Shown here piece after piece: positions 1-8,306 of a DNA stretch of 27,554 nt. Source of the DNA: a virus; the IMG/VR virus record IMGVR_UViG_3300017598_000407, positions 1-27,554 of that record. One strand, 5' to 3'. The position numbers and the translations under genes were made by a program. Positions within the stretch are counted from its first letter, which is position 1, and each line of letters begins with the position of its first letter. The notes beneath the pieces are model-generated. The model searched no databases and was not told the DNA's origin. It worked only from the letters and a program-made list of their open reading frames with translations.

Positions 1-1090
1 CAGCAAATATTATACCTCTATTCTGTACAGGAAATCCAGTTGCTTCTCCAGAATTACCAGCATATTCTAAAGCATATACGTTAGAAGCAGAAAGGGGAAA
101 AGCACTCGGAGGAGCAGGATCTTTACTGAAATCTTTTCTAAATATCCAATTATCTCCACCGTCATCTGATGTCCAAATTTGAGCCTTCGGGCCTGTTCCT
201 GCTATAATTCTACTACCTGTTGCTGATGGCGCACCAGATGGATCATAAGTTAAAGCATTAATATGTGTTAGATTAGCACCACCACTAGTTGGAGGAAGAC
301 TCAAATCTTTTTTGAGATAAAAAGTAGCATCTCCATTATGAGCTATACCACCTGGATCTCCCCATTCATTGGGAGCGACAGTACCTAAATCATCGCTCTT
401 CCATAATTGAGCTTTATTTATTCCTGTTCCCACAACCCAAGTGTCATGATGTTTATCATATACTATACACCTTGCACATCTTTCACTAGTAGCAGTAAAG
501 AAACTATAACGGATCTTCCAACCGTAACTAGCACCATGCGGATAAGAACCAGCACTAGCAGGAGGAATAAGAGTATCATTTGTAACAACTAGACCTAATG
601 AATTAGACACAGGATTATCTGGATCACCAGTTAAATAAACGTGTCTAAACTCGGCCTGACTTTTTGGTGATAGAGGTGTCTCTCTCTTATACCAAGCAAA
701 ATCATTAGACCATATCTCACCAGCATGATGATTAGTGTATCCCCAAGTATAACCACCATCGTCACTTATAAAAATCTCAATATTATCAGAAGTACCAGTA
801 TGTATCCTATCAATATGAGGATTATAACTCATCCATGACAATCTTTCAGCACTATCCCAATATGTCTGAGTCGTTGGAGTTATAAAAGAAAGATTATGTG
901 GATGCCATTTTGTTCCACCGTCACCACTTGACCATATCTGACAAGATCCAGCACCGTCATCTGTACCAACAATGATTCTACCCCTTAAAGAATCATATGC
1001 CATACTCCAGATACGAGATCTAGGCCCAGGTGTATAACCACCACCAGAAGGAGGTGAGTTACTCAAATCTTTTCTTTTTTTCCAATCCAT
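1..1090 (-). CDS. Asp-box (BNR/sialidase-like) tail fibre protein, 3' end cut by window
   Basis: The frame is open from an ATG at 1088-1090 to the left edge, so about 363 codons are visible and the C-terminus is missing. The protein has at least three Asp-box motifs of the form S-x-D-x-G-G-x-x-W: SSGDGGTKW (about 902-935), ISDDGGYTW (738-766) and TSDDGGDNW (147-177). Asp-boxes mark the blades of sialidase-like beta-propellers. Phrases such as 'WSMAYDS', 'ALTYDPSG' and 'ALEYAGNS' recur in the same blade register. No catalytic residues of a true sialidase can be assigned, so a sugar-binding or structural propeller in a tail fibre is the safer reading. The gene lies 58 bases after the giant tail protein, and the short gap carries a purine-rich AAGAAG as a weak ribosome binding site. 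It was probably co-transcribed with the baseplate genes. Confidence 0.8.
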   Translation of the reverse strand, partial: MDWKKRKDLSNSPPSGGGYTPGPRSRIWSMAYDSLRGRIIVGTDDGAGSCQIWSSGDGGTKWHPHNLSFITPTTQTYWDSAERLSWMSYNPHIDRIHTGTSDNIEIFISDDGGYTWGYTNHHAGEIWSNDFAWYKRETPLSPKSQAEFRHVYLTGDPDNPVSNSLGLVVTNDTLIPPASAGSYPHGASYGWKIRYSFFTATSERCARCIVYDKHHDTWVVGTGINKAQLWKSDDLGTVAPNEWGDPGGIAHNGDATFYLKKDLSLPPTSGGANLTHINALTYDPSGAPSATGSRIIAGTGPKAQIWTSDDGGDNWIFRKDFSKDPAPPSAFPLSASNVYALEYAGNSGEATGFPVQNRGIIFA

Positions 1091-1148
1091 AATATTATTA
1101 CTTCTTCATGTCATTTCTACTTCTTATACTTATCTAAAATTTAGCTCT

Positions 1149-4100
1149 TTACATTGGTTCTAGTATAGTTAAATGTACTCTTATTGAACTATCACCTGGA
1201 GCTTGTCTTCCATCTATAATTCCGTATTTATTATTTCCAAAAGCAGCAGATCTCATAGTAATCCAAGTTGAGACACCTGAATCAAAATCTTTTGTTCTAC
1301 TTTGTATAACATTCAGATTTTGGTCATAAAGCCAATGATAATGCCATTGACTTCCAAAACTCTTTCCATAAATTCCTAGATCACCAGTGTCCATTTTCCA
1401 CATAGTAGCACCACTCCAATGACCGTATGGATTATCACTTCCTGGATCTGAGAAAGGTGGATCATCTACAGTTATGCCTTTTATTAAAGCTCCATTTGAG
1501 TCAAACTTCTTCAACATAACCTTATTCTCACCCCCGCCGTTTTCTTCAAAATATAGTAATGCAAAATTACCAGCACTCAAAGGAATTGCTGCATTTCCAT
1601 TAGCTACATCGTTGATATCACCGAAAATTGCTGAAATAGAATTCAACGAAGATATGACAGTATCGGTAACAGGATTGTACAAGGAAAATTGTATATCATT
1701 GTCATCCTCATTCTGGTATACTATTACTACTCTCCCGTTAGTCAAAGTCGTTGCCACTGGATTATGAATCTCTGCACTACCAGGAGGAGCAGCGAAGATT
1801 CCAGCAGATACTACTATACTTCCCGATGGAGACAGAATTGTATATTGACCTACATTCGTGTTATTTACGCCATATCCAAAGAAGATATTACCACCGCTCA
1901 AAGTAGTACAGCAAGCTCCATTAAAATAAGAATAAGCGGGTTCATCTGTGTAAATTGGAAATTCTGGTACTACAGTATCACCAGTAGAAGGATCTATTAT
2001 AATTCCACTTACTCCCCTTGAATCAGTATCAGTAGAAGAAGCAATACCTATGAATATATTTCCATCTTCAAGTTTACAAGAAGCAAGTTGAGTAGATCTT
2101 AGAGCGCAACAGGTAGAATCCCGTAGACTTATATTTTGGGAATAGTTATTAGATCCAACCAGATCCACATTTTTTGTCTTTATTCGTAGATTAGATGCAT
2201 TACCTAAACTACTTAAATCCTCAGTCCATGAAATAAATGCTGAGTTAGAATTTGTTATTGCTAGTCCCTGAACAGAATTACCACTAGGAGTACCAAGTCC
2301 TAGAGTATCACTATTGAAACTTTGTGAAAGTGGAGCAGAGAATTGAAGAAGTCCAGAGAAAGAAAATGAACTTGAGCTTAGAGAAGAAGAACTCTCACTA
2401 CTCGATGACTCGCTCGAAGAACTCGATGATAGTGACGAGGACGATAAGCTGCTCGAAGAGCTTGACGAACTCGACGATAAGCTGCTCGAAGACTCGCTGC
2501 TCGATGACTCGCTGCTCGATGACTCGCTTGACGATGACTCACTCGATGAGGAGAAACTCAGCGATGAACTTGACTTACTGCTCGATGAGAATGATAAACT
2601 ACTCGATGATGACGAGGAGCTAGTAGGACATATCTTACTGGTTACTGAATAAACCTCAAAGTTATCTATAGTACCCCAAACATCTTCACCAGCTAACTGC
2701 TCCCATTGTATTCTCACATAAACGTCATCTGAATCAGATACTCTAGTGATGGCTCCAGCAACTAGTCCATCATATTCCCAACCAGATGGATTAAGACCGA
2801 TAGTACCTCCATCGTTATAGAAAACTCTACTAGTAGTACCAACTCTCGTAGCTCTTAATGCACCAGCACTAACAGGTTGAGGTATTTCACCAGAAGGCCC
2901 ACTAGGTTCAACTATAAACTCGCCTCCACCAAAGGAGTATTGTTCTTTACCAAAACCATTATAGTCAGTCTCCGCTCCTTTAAAGCCCTTTACTCTCCAA
3001 ACAGATCCTACTAACGAGTCATCAGATACTTTTCTTACCTCTAGTTTCGGACAACGCTGTAGGTTCGGATTCGGGGTATTAGCTGGTTGTGAGAATTTCT
3101 TTAATGTAAAGTCAACTCTTACATCAAAATCACCCTGTAGTATGGTTCTACTGTCCATGTAAGAAGTAACAGCACCAGAAATTGGAGTAGCATTGAACTC
3201 TAACTCATTATCTTGGATTGAAACAACATTACTCGGATCTGTTAGCACCCATTTATGCCCTACAGGTTTATCTCCGTTGCTTCCTGTAAAGTCATCGTTT
3301 CCTCCGTAGAAACAAGAGGATGACGAGGAAGAAGATGAACTCTTCGATGAGCTTGATACGCTGCTCGACGAGGACGATGTTGACGAGGAGCTACTCGACG
3401 ATGACTGACTCTCCGAAGAAGAAGATTCATCCGATGAGCTTGAAAAGGAGAACGAAATCCGTGATCTGGAACTACTACTCGTCGAGGAGGAAGATTCTGA
3501 TGACGAGGATACGCTACTACTTGAGCTACTCGATGACTCGCTCGACGATGAAATAGAAGTAGAAGACATAGAGCTAGAGCTAAAAGACTTCGCCGCTGTT
3601 CTTAATCTAAAATGATTCCATATAGGTTGTGGAACTGGAAGTCTATAATGAACTCCAGTAATTGAAGGCCACAGTCCTCCCTGCGGCTGTTGATCAGGTT
3701 CCCATGATGGTGGAAAATCATGATAATAATCAACCATATCTTTTATAGCTTGTTCTAAGTTATTGCTTCTAGTTTGACTAGTAGGATCTACTTTATTAGG
3801 TCTTGCATTACTCTGACCAGCAGACAATGGCATCGGATGAGCAGCAGCAACTACGCATTGATCTGGTGTTCTATATCTAATATAAGTATTAAATTCAGCG
3901 GAGACAGTACCGTCACCACCAAAAGGTCTAAGATCTCCGTAGTATTCAGTACCAAAAGGCCAAGTGCCTCCCATTGAAGAATTTCTTAGTCCTCCAGGTG
4001 AATTTACCAACCCCTGGCTTATAGGATGAAGTACCGCTCCATTCTGCGGATCTTCTTGTACTTCTGAATCCATTGTACCAGTCATTACTACAAAAGCCTG

Positions 4101-7100
4101 ATACATATACTCTTTATACCAACCACTACATACATAGTTAAAATTCATTCCTAGTTGCGACCACTGTGCGCCCTCCCAAGCATTACCCCAAGTTCTATAA
4201 CCATTAGCTGGATTAAGCTCTTGATTCGCATATTTAAACGGGGCACAGTCTTCATCCCAAATTCCACGAAGCGCAAACCCTGGACTAGCTGTCCATCCAT
4301 GCATACCTTGAAAAGAATTAAGAGGTTCACTACTATAAGTAACATTACCCAATGGAGTAACAATCTCAAAGTTTAAATCATAAGCATAAGCCTCACGTTC
4401 ATAACTTTCTTCTCCTTTTGGTGGGCAGATCGAACAAGTACTATTCATGGCTTCGTTATAAGAATCATATTCGTGACGACCATGTATAGTAAAATATTGA
4501 TTGTTATCATCCAACCAAAGTAACCAAGGTTGCCAGTTATCTAGTCCTACCCATAGAATTAAGTAATTAAGATTCCATGCCATACTACCATACTGAGAAA
4601 ACAATACTTCTTCCTCATCTATACCATGACAAGTAATCCTCAAATGAGCCGAACCTGGAGCATCGTTACAAGGACATCCTGGTACTGCACACCACGTAGA
4701 ATGGTAGTAACCCCACATTTTGAAACGTCCATCGGTTTCCATATCTCCAATCCCTGTATTTGGCTGTCCATCATAATAAGAGTCATAAGCATTATACCCA
4801 TACTGTGGAGGACTTAACCCTGGAGGATAACCGCTACCACACTGCCAATCATATTGTTGTATCTGCATTGACCACGGAGCTACGGTATTATGACAGAACC
4901 TTCCTTCCCCTGGCTGTCCAGTAGTAGGCCAATTATAGCGTATTGCATAAACTCTTGGAATTCCTCCCAAAAAATGCGTACCAGTAAATGCCACACCGCC
5001 GATATCACCAGAATACGGAGTATCAGTCGGTGGCCCTGCTGCTGTTGCATGAGGACTAGTAGTATCTAACCAATGCTGAAGCTGATCCCTTCTAACAGGA
5101 AAGTTTAAGTCTCCGTTACCTTGAGCATTTTCAATTTCTGCATAAGTATCGGTATCTGGATTCCATACAAAACCTACTCCATCAGTTGCCGAAGGACAAG
5201 AAGAGTATTGGTTAGGTGAGTAACTCGCACCGAAAGTTCCAACGTCTGCATCAGGATTAGATCCCATGAAGAAGAGTATTCCTTCCATACCAAATGATAT
5301 AGAATCACTGCTCGATGAGGAAAAGCTACTCGATGAACTAAGTGAGGAACTCGATGAGCTTGAACTCGATGACTCGCTGCTGCTGGAACTTAATGATGAG
5401 GAGGACGATGATAGCGACGAGGAAGAACTTAGTGACGAAGATGAGAAAGATACTGACGAGGAAGAACTTAGTGAGCTTGAACTCGATGACTCGCTGCTCG
5501 ATGACGAGGAAGAAGATATAGAATGTAACCAAACATTAACCAATGGCCCAACTCCACTAGGATACCCTTCAAGTCCTCCAAATGGCGTATCTTCAAAATC
5601 ATGGAAGATAGGCCATTGACCTGGAGTACATCCAGTTTCTTCAAAATGACTATAAGTTAACCGCCATGATTCTCCAGCTATAGTAACCCAACCGTTTATG
5701 GCTTCTGCAAAAATTATTTGAATATTATTATCATCTATTATAAAAATATTACTAGGCTCTATTCTTCTTGCTACATTTTTAGCGTTTTCATTACAAGTAG
5801 ATCCTTTTAAATTCTCCCATACCTGTACTACGTTATATCTACTATCCAAATTATGATTAATATTCCAAGTCTTTTTTGATATCTTCTGAATATGTAGATA
5901 AGTCGCTACTCCAGCAGAAGGAGTAGGAGCGCCAGCAGATAAAAATCTACTACCAGTAAAGAATGTATTAAAGTATCCGTTTGAATGCTCTGAATACAAA
6001 GGCACAGAAGTAGCAACCCTCTCCTCTTTTGCTGGAGGAGCTAGTAACTCATTATAAAGAACGTGCTTATTAACTGGTCTGACATACTCCCAATTTCTAA
6101 TTAATTCGTCAGCAATGAATTTATTGATAATAAAATCTTGACCCTCGAAAAGAGTATCGAAAGGAGTAACATCAATCAAAGGCTCAGAATTGAGATCCAC
6201 CTCTACTATATAATGAGGAGTCAATACAGGATAACCAGTAGGCCCAACACTCCACGTAAGAGTAGATAGATCTATATGTTGCCTCCAGACCTTCCCATGA
6301 AACTCTCCATCTAAACCATCAGTCACTCCGTTAGCTGCATGAAGAAAAGTATAATCTGGACATGAATGCAGAGTATGAGTAATGATTTCATCTAACCTCT
6401 CTTCTCTTCTCTTACCATTATATATATAAACCTTTATAGTGCCAGCATCACAATCTCTATCAATTCCAATTCTATATCTTTTACTAACTTCATAGTCAGT
6501 CTTGCTTCCAGGAGTGGAGTAGATAGTACCTCCATACTGCTCATAAATAACAAATCTCCTAACCGCACCAACAGAATCACGCTCGAAAGCTACTCCTATC
6601 CAATCATCTGTGTCGGCTCCAAAACCAGCATAGTCATTACTCAAACCGTAGAAGATAAAACTACAATCCTGAACAGTCAAATTTGACATTGTTACTCCAG
6701 CACAATGTTCAAAGTCTCCTGAGATATACTGACCAGATAGAGATATAGTACCAGTAGAAGAATCAACACAAGGATAAGCAGATAAACCAATAGAAAAACT
6801 CTCTAGGCTTGAAATGGAAACACCCATATCTCTTGGCTCATAACAGAGAAAACTTTCCGCTGGCCCACAATCCCATATTAGAGCATTACAATCATCAACT
6901 GGCGCTTCTTGAGCATGAGTAGGATACCTATTAGGATTGAATTGAGTATACCATAAATCACCAGCGCCCCCTGAAGGCTGCTGACCATAGAATTCCAACC
7001 AGTTATAGTCATTGATAGGATAAAGATTTGGCCCGTAATAACTATAAACACCAGCAGGAAGTCCAGGATGAAAACCTGGGAATCTATCGAAAGAGGAAAA

Positions 7101-7976
7101 ATTAGCTAACGTATTAGTATCCTTCTTCCAGATATTAGGCTGACACCACTCGTCCCACCGCTCATAGACATTCATCACATTAATAGTATTAGTTAAGTAA
7201 AGTTTCCAAATGACATACAGAGCATTGAAAGTACCAATACGTTTAAGGAAGTAAATTAAATTCTCTACCCACTCACGCAAGTTTAACTCTGCCATTTGCT
7301 CATTAACTTCTATACCATAAATCTGAGCGATATAGCCTATCCACTCCATATCAATTTCTCTAGCATCCATTAAAGACCATAGAGTCTTGAGCATAGTATA
7401 TGGCTCATGATGAACTTGATCGAAGTAAACCTTTAACCATTCTACTACATCTGGAGTTTGATTATGAGGAGGTATAGCTCTTAGAGTATAGTCTTTTAAA
7501 CCTTCGAATTCTATTGCATAGAGATTATCATTGCCTCTATTACCACCGCTCCAAATTTTTCCGAAGAAAGCAAAGGTTCTTTGTTGATTGACATAATTTC
7601 GGTATTCTTCATTTTCTGATCTGGCAAGCCATGCGTGGAAAAAACTATCCTTACGGAAGTACATTTCATTACCAACATCAAATGCACTTAAAGCCATAGT
7701 TTCTGTGTCTGTACGATACTTTTTAAAATCTGAGTAAACGCCTTTATACTCCATCTCGAAGCGATTACCATCTATAGCTTGTATAAGAAACTTATGACCA
7801 ACAAACCCTTTTGTAGGATTATTCTCATAGAGAACAGTAAAGGCTCCACCATCAGTCCAGATACCACTTCTAGGGCCAGCAATAAAGGATAGTTGTGTGC
7901 CTGTCTGTCTACCTATAGAACTGGTATTAAAATATCTTTGCAGTAGGTCATAATTAGGATCTGAAAACTTTCCCAT
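1149..7976 (-). CDS. Giant modular tail/baseplate protein with three poly-serine linkers
   Basis: This 2275-residue protein starts with an ATG directly after the stop of the upstream gene (TAA then ATG), with GGAG upstream. Residues about 170-290 (W-L-x-V-Y, a 'LREWV' segment, then 'KRIGTFNALYVIWK') resemble the phage tail protein I / TIGR02242-type region that attaches to the baseplate. Residues about 450-610 look like a concanavalin/LamG-type beta sandwich. Near residue 735 a 'WNINHNLDSRYNVVQVWE' segment matches a beta domain common in phage fibres. Three serine linkers (about 819-892, 1463-1554 and 1783-1877) separate a Trp/Tyr/Cys-rich module of unknown fold (893-1460), a jelly-roll-like module (1556-1780) and a C-terminal propeller-like module (1880-2275) with repeated 'L-x-x-G-N/R-x-x-x-x-Y' strands. 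It is probably a receptor-binding or baseplate-periphery protein. The function of each module is inferred. Confidence 0.85.
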   Translation of the reverse strand: MGKFSDPNYDLLQRYFNTSSIGRQTGTQLSFIAGPRSGIWTDGGAFTVLYENNPTKGFVGHKFLIQAIDGNRFEMEYKGVYSDFKKYRTDTETMALSAFDVGNEMYFRKDSFFHAWLARSENEEYRNYVNQQRTFAFFGKIWSGGNRGNDNLYAIEFEGLKDYTLRAIPPHNQTPDVVEWLKVYFDQVHHEPYTMLKTLWSLMDAREIDMEWIGYIAQIYGIEVNEQMAELNLREWVENLIYFLKRIGTFNALYVIWKLYLTNTINVMNVYERWDEWCQPNIWKKDTNTLANFSSFDRFPGFHPGLPAGVYSYYGPNLYPINDYNWLEFYGQQPSGGAGDLWYTQFNPNRYPTHAQEAPVDDCNALIWDCGPAESFLCYEPRDMGVSISSLESFSIGLSAYPCVDSSTGTISLSGQYISGDFEHCAGVTMSNLTVQDCSFIFYGLSNDYAGFGADTDDWIGVAFERDSVGAVRRFVIYEQYGGTIYSTPGSKTDYEVSKRYRIGIDRDCDAGTIKVYIYNGKRREERLDEIITHTLHSCPDYTFLHAANGVTDGLDGEFHGKVWRQHIDLSTLTWSVGPTGYPVLTPHYIVEVDLNSEPLIDVTPFDTLFEGQDFIINKFIADELIRNWEYVRPVNKHVLYNELLAPPAKEERVATSVPLYSEHSNGYFNTFFTGSRFLSAGAPTPSAGVATYLHIQKISKKTWNINHNLDSRYNVVQVWENLKGSTCNENAKNVARRIEPSNIFIIDDNNIQIIFAEAINGWVTIAGESWRLTYSHFEETGCTPGQWPIFHDFEDTPFGGLEGYPSGVGPLVNVWLHSISSSSSSSSESSSSSSLSSSSSVSFSSSSLSSSSSLSSSSSSLSSSSSESSSSSSSSSSLSSSSSFSSSSSDSISFGMEGILFFMGSNPDADVGTFGASYSPNQYSSCPSATDGVGFVWNPDTDTYAEIENAQGNGDLNFPVRRDQLQHWLDTTSPHATAAGPPTDTPYSGDIGGVAFTGTHFLGGIPRVYAIRYNWPTTGQPGEGRFCHNTVAPWSMQIQQYDWQCGSGYPPGLSPPQYGYNAYDSYYDGQPNTGIGDMETDGRFKMWGYYHSTWCAVPGCPCNDAPGSAHLRITCHGIDEEEVLFSQYGSMAWNLNYLILWVGLDNWQPWLLWLDDNNQYFTIHGRHEYDSYNEAMNSTCSICPPKGEESYEREAYAYDLNFEIVTPLGNVTYSSEPLNSFQGMHGWTASPGFALRGIWDEDCAPFKYANQELNPANGYRTWGNAWEGAQWSQLGMNFNYVCSGWYKEYMYQAFVVMTGTMDSEVQEDPQNGAVLHPISQGLVNSPGGLRNSSMGGTWPFGTEYYGDLRPFGGDGTVSAEFNTYIRYRTPDQCVVAAAHPMPLSAGQSNARPNKVDPTSQTRSNNLEQAIKDMVDYYHDFPPSWEPDQQPQGGLWPSITGVHYRLPVPQPIWNHFRLRTAAKSFSSSSMSSTSISSSSESSSSSSSSVSSSSESSSSTSSSSRSRISFSFSSSSDESSSSESQSSSSSSSSTSSSSSSVSSSSKSSSSSSSSSCFYGGNDDFTGSNGDKPVGHKWVLTDPSNVVSIQDNELEFNATPISGAVTSYMDSRTILQGDFDVRVDFTLKKFSQPANTPNPNLQRCPKLEVRKVSDDSLVGSVWRVKGFKGAETDYNGFGKEQYSFGGGEFIVEPSGPSGEIPQPVSAGALRATRVGTTSRVFYNDGGTIGLNPSGWEYDGLVAGAITRVSDSDDVYVRIQWEQLAGEDVWGTIDNFEVYSVTSKICPTSSSSSSSSLSFSSSSKSSSSLSFSSSSESSSSESSSSESSSSESSSSLSSSSSSSSSSLSSSSLSSSSSSESSSSESSSSLSSSSFSFSGLLQFSAPLSQSFNSDTLGLGTPSGNSVQGLAITNSNSAFISWTEDLSSLGNASNLRIKTKNVDLVGSNNYSQNISLRDSTCCALRSTQLASCKLEDGNIFIGIASSTDTDSRGVSGIIIDPSTGDTVVPEFPIYTDEPAYSYFNGACCTTLSGGNIFFGYGVNNTNVGQYTILSPSGSIVVSAGIFAAPPGSAEIHNPVATTLTNGRVVIVYQNEDDNDIQFSLYNPVTDTVISSLNSISAIFGDINDVANGNAAIPLSAGNFALLYFEENGGGENKVMLKKFDSNGALIKGITVDDPPFSDPGSDNPYGHWSGATMWKMDTGDLGIYGKSFGSQWHYHWLYDQNLNVIQSRTKDFDSGVSTWITMRSAAFGNNKYGIIDGRQAPGDSSIRVHLTILEPM
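2345..2630 (-). repeat. Poly-serine linker 3 with SSSSE pentapeptide repeats
   Basis: About 95 residues. The middle has a regular run of (S4-E)n pentapeptides, and at DNA level a 15-base unit (AGC GAG TCA TCG AGC) repeats near 2489-2531. It links the jelly-roll-like module to the C-terminal propeller-like module. Confidence 0.9.
3315..3592 (-). repeat. Poly-serine linker 2 of the giant tail protein
   Basis: About 92 residues rich in Ser with scattered Met, Thr, Glu, Arg, Val, Asp and Lys. It ends just before a Cys and the 'DDFTG' start of the jelly-roll-like module. A central 'SRSRISFSF' patch is less repetitive. It acts as a spacer between the second and third folded modules. Confidence 0.9.
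5301..5525 (-). repeat. Poly-serine linker 1 of the giant tail protein
   Basis: About 74 residues are almost all Ser, broken every four to ten positions by Leu, Glu, Val or Phe. Both TCN and AGY serine codons are mixed, so the stretch is not simple single-codon slippage. It joins the N-terminal attachment module to the Trp/Tyr/Cys-rich module and is expected to be a flexible tether. Confidence 0.9.
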
Positions 7977-8306
7977 TTACTTAGCTCCGTTCTTTTGAAT
8001 TTCCCAAACCATTTGACCTACTTTTGTTATAGGAATAAGTAGTTCGGACTTGCCTCCTTTCTTCCTAAGAATCAAATGCCTCATGTTTATATGTGCTATT
8101 CTACAAAGTTCTCCCTCGTACATAACATTTACATTTTTACTAATCTCTCGATCAAATCTTACTAGTACATAAGCAGTGACGTTTCTCAAAAGTTGATAAA
8201 CGAGAAGAGTAATACAGATAGTAGCTAGCATCTGAAGGAATAGCCACCAAAGCTCTGGAGTGATGACTGTTACCATATCATTTATTACTTGCTGTTCCAC
8301 TTTCAT
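7977..8306 (-). CDS. Small membrane protein with an MscS-like beta segment
   Basis: This 109-residue protein starts directly after the gp6-like gene (TAA then ATG) with AGGAG upstream, and abuts the giant tail gene. Residues about 18-45 ('WWLFLQMLATICITLLVYQLL') form one strong transmembrane helix. The following 60 residues ('VNVMYEGELCRIAHINMRHLILRK', then 'LLIPITKV') have the spacing of the MscS channel beta domain: a G-x-V/L turn, an I-x-x-R/M-x-x-x-L strand, a glycine-rich loop and an I-P motif. That is a resemblance by eye. A phage membrane protein between two baseplate genes is unexpected. It could act in the inner membrane late in infection or on entry. Family assignment is uncertain; the membrane segment is solid. 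Confidence 0.7.
   Translation of the reverse strand: MKVEQQVINDMVTVITPELWWLFLQMLATICITLLVYQLLRNVTAYVLVRFDREISKNVNVMYEGELCRIAHINMRHLILRKKGGKSELLIPITKVGQMVWEIQKNGAK

Noticed and set aside
2324-2623. Met/Ser/Arg-rich plus-strand frame
   Set aside because: It is the shadow of poly-serine linker 3.
2345-5525. CRISPR-like arrays
   Set aside because: The repeats are in-frame serine codons without unique spacers of constant length.
5266-5619. Asp/Glu/Leu-rich reading frame on the plus strand
   Set aside because: It is the antisense of poly-serine linker 1; the acidic composition follows from the complementary serine codons. No SD, and all real genes are on the minus strand.
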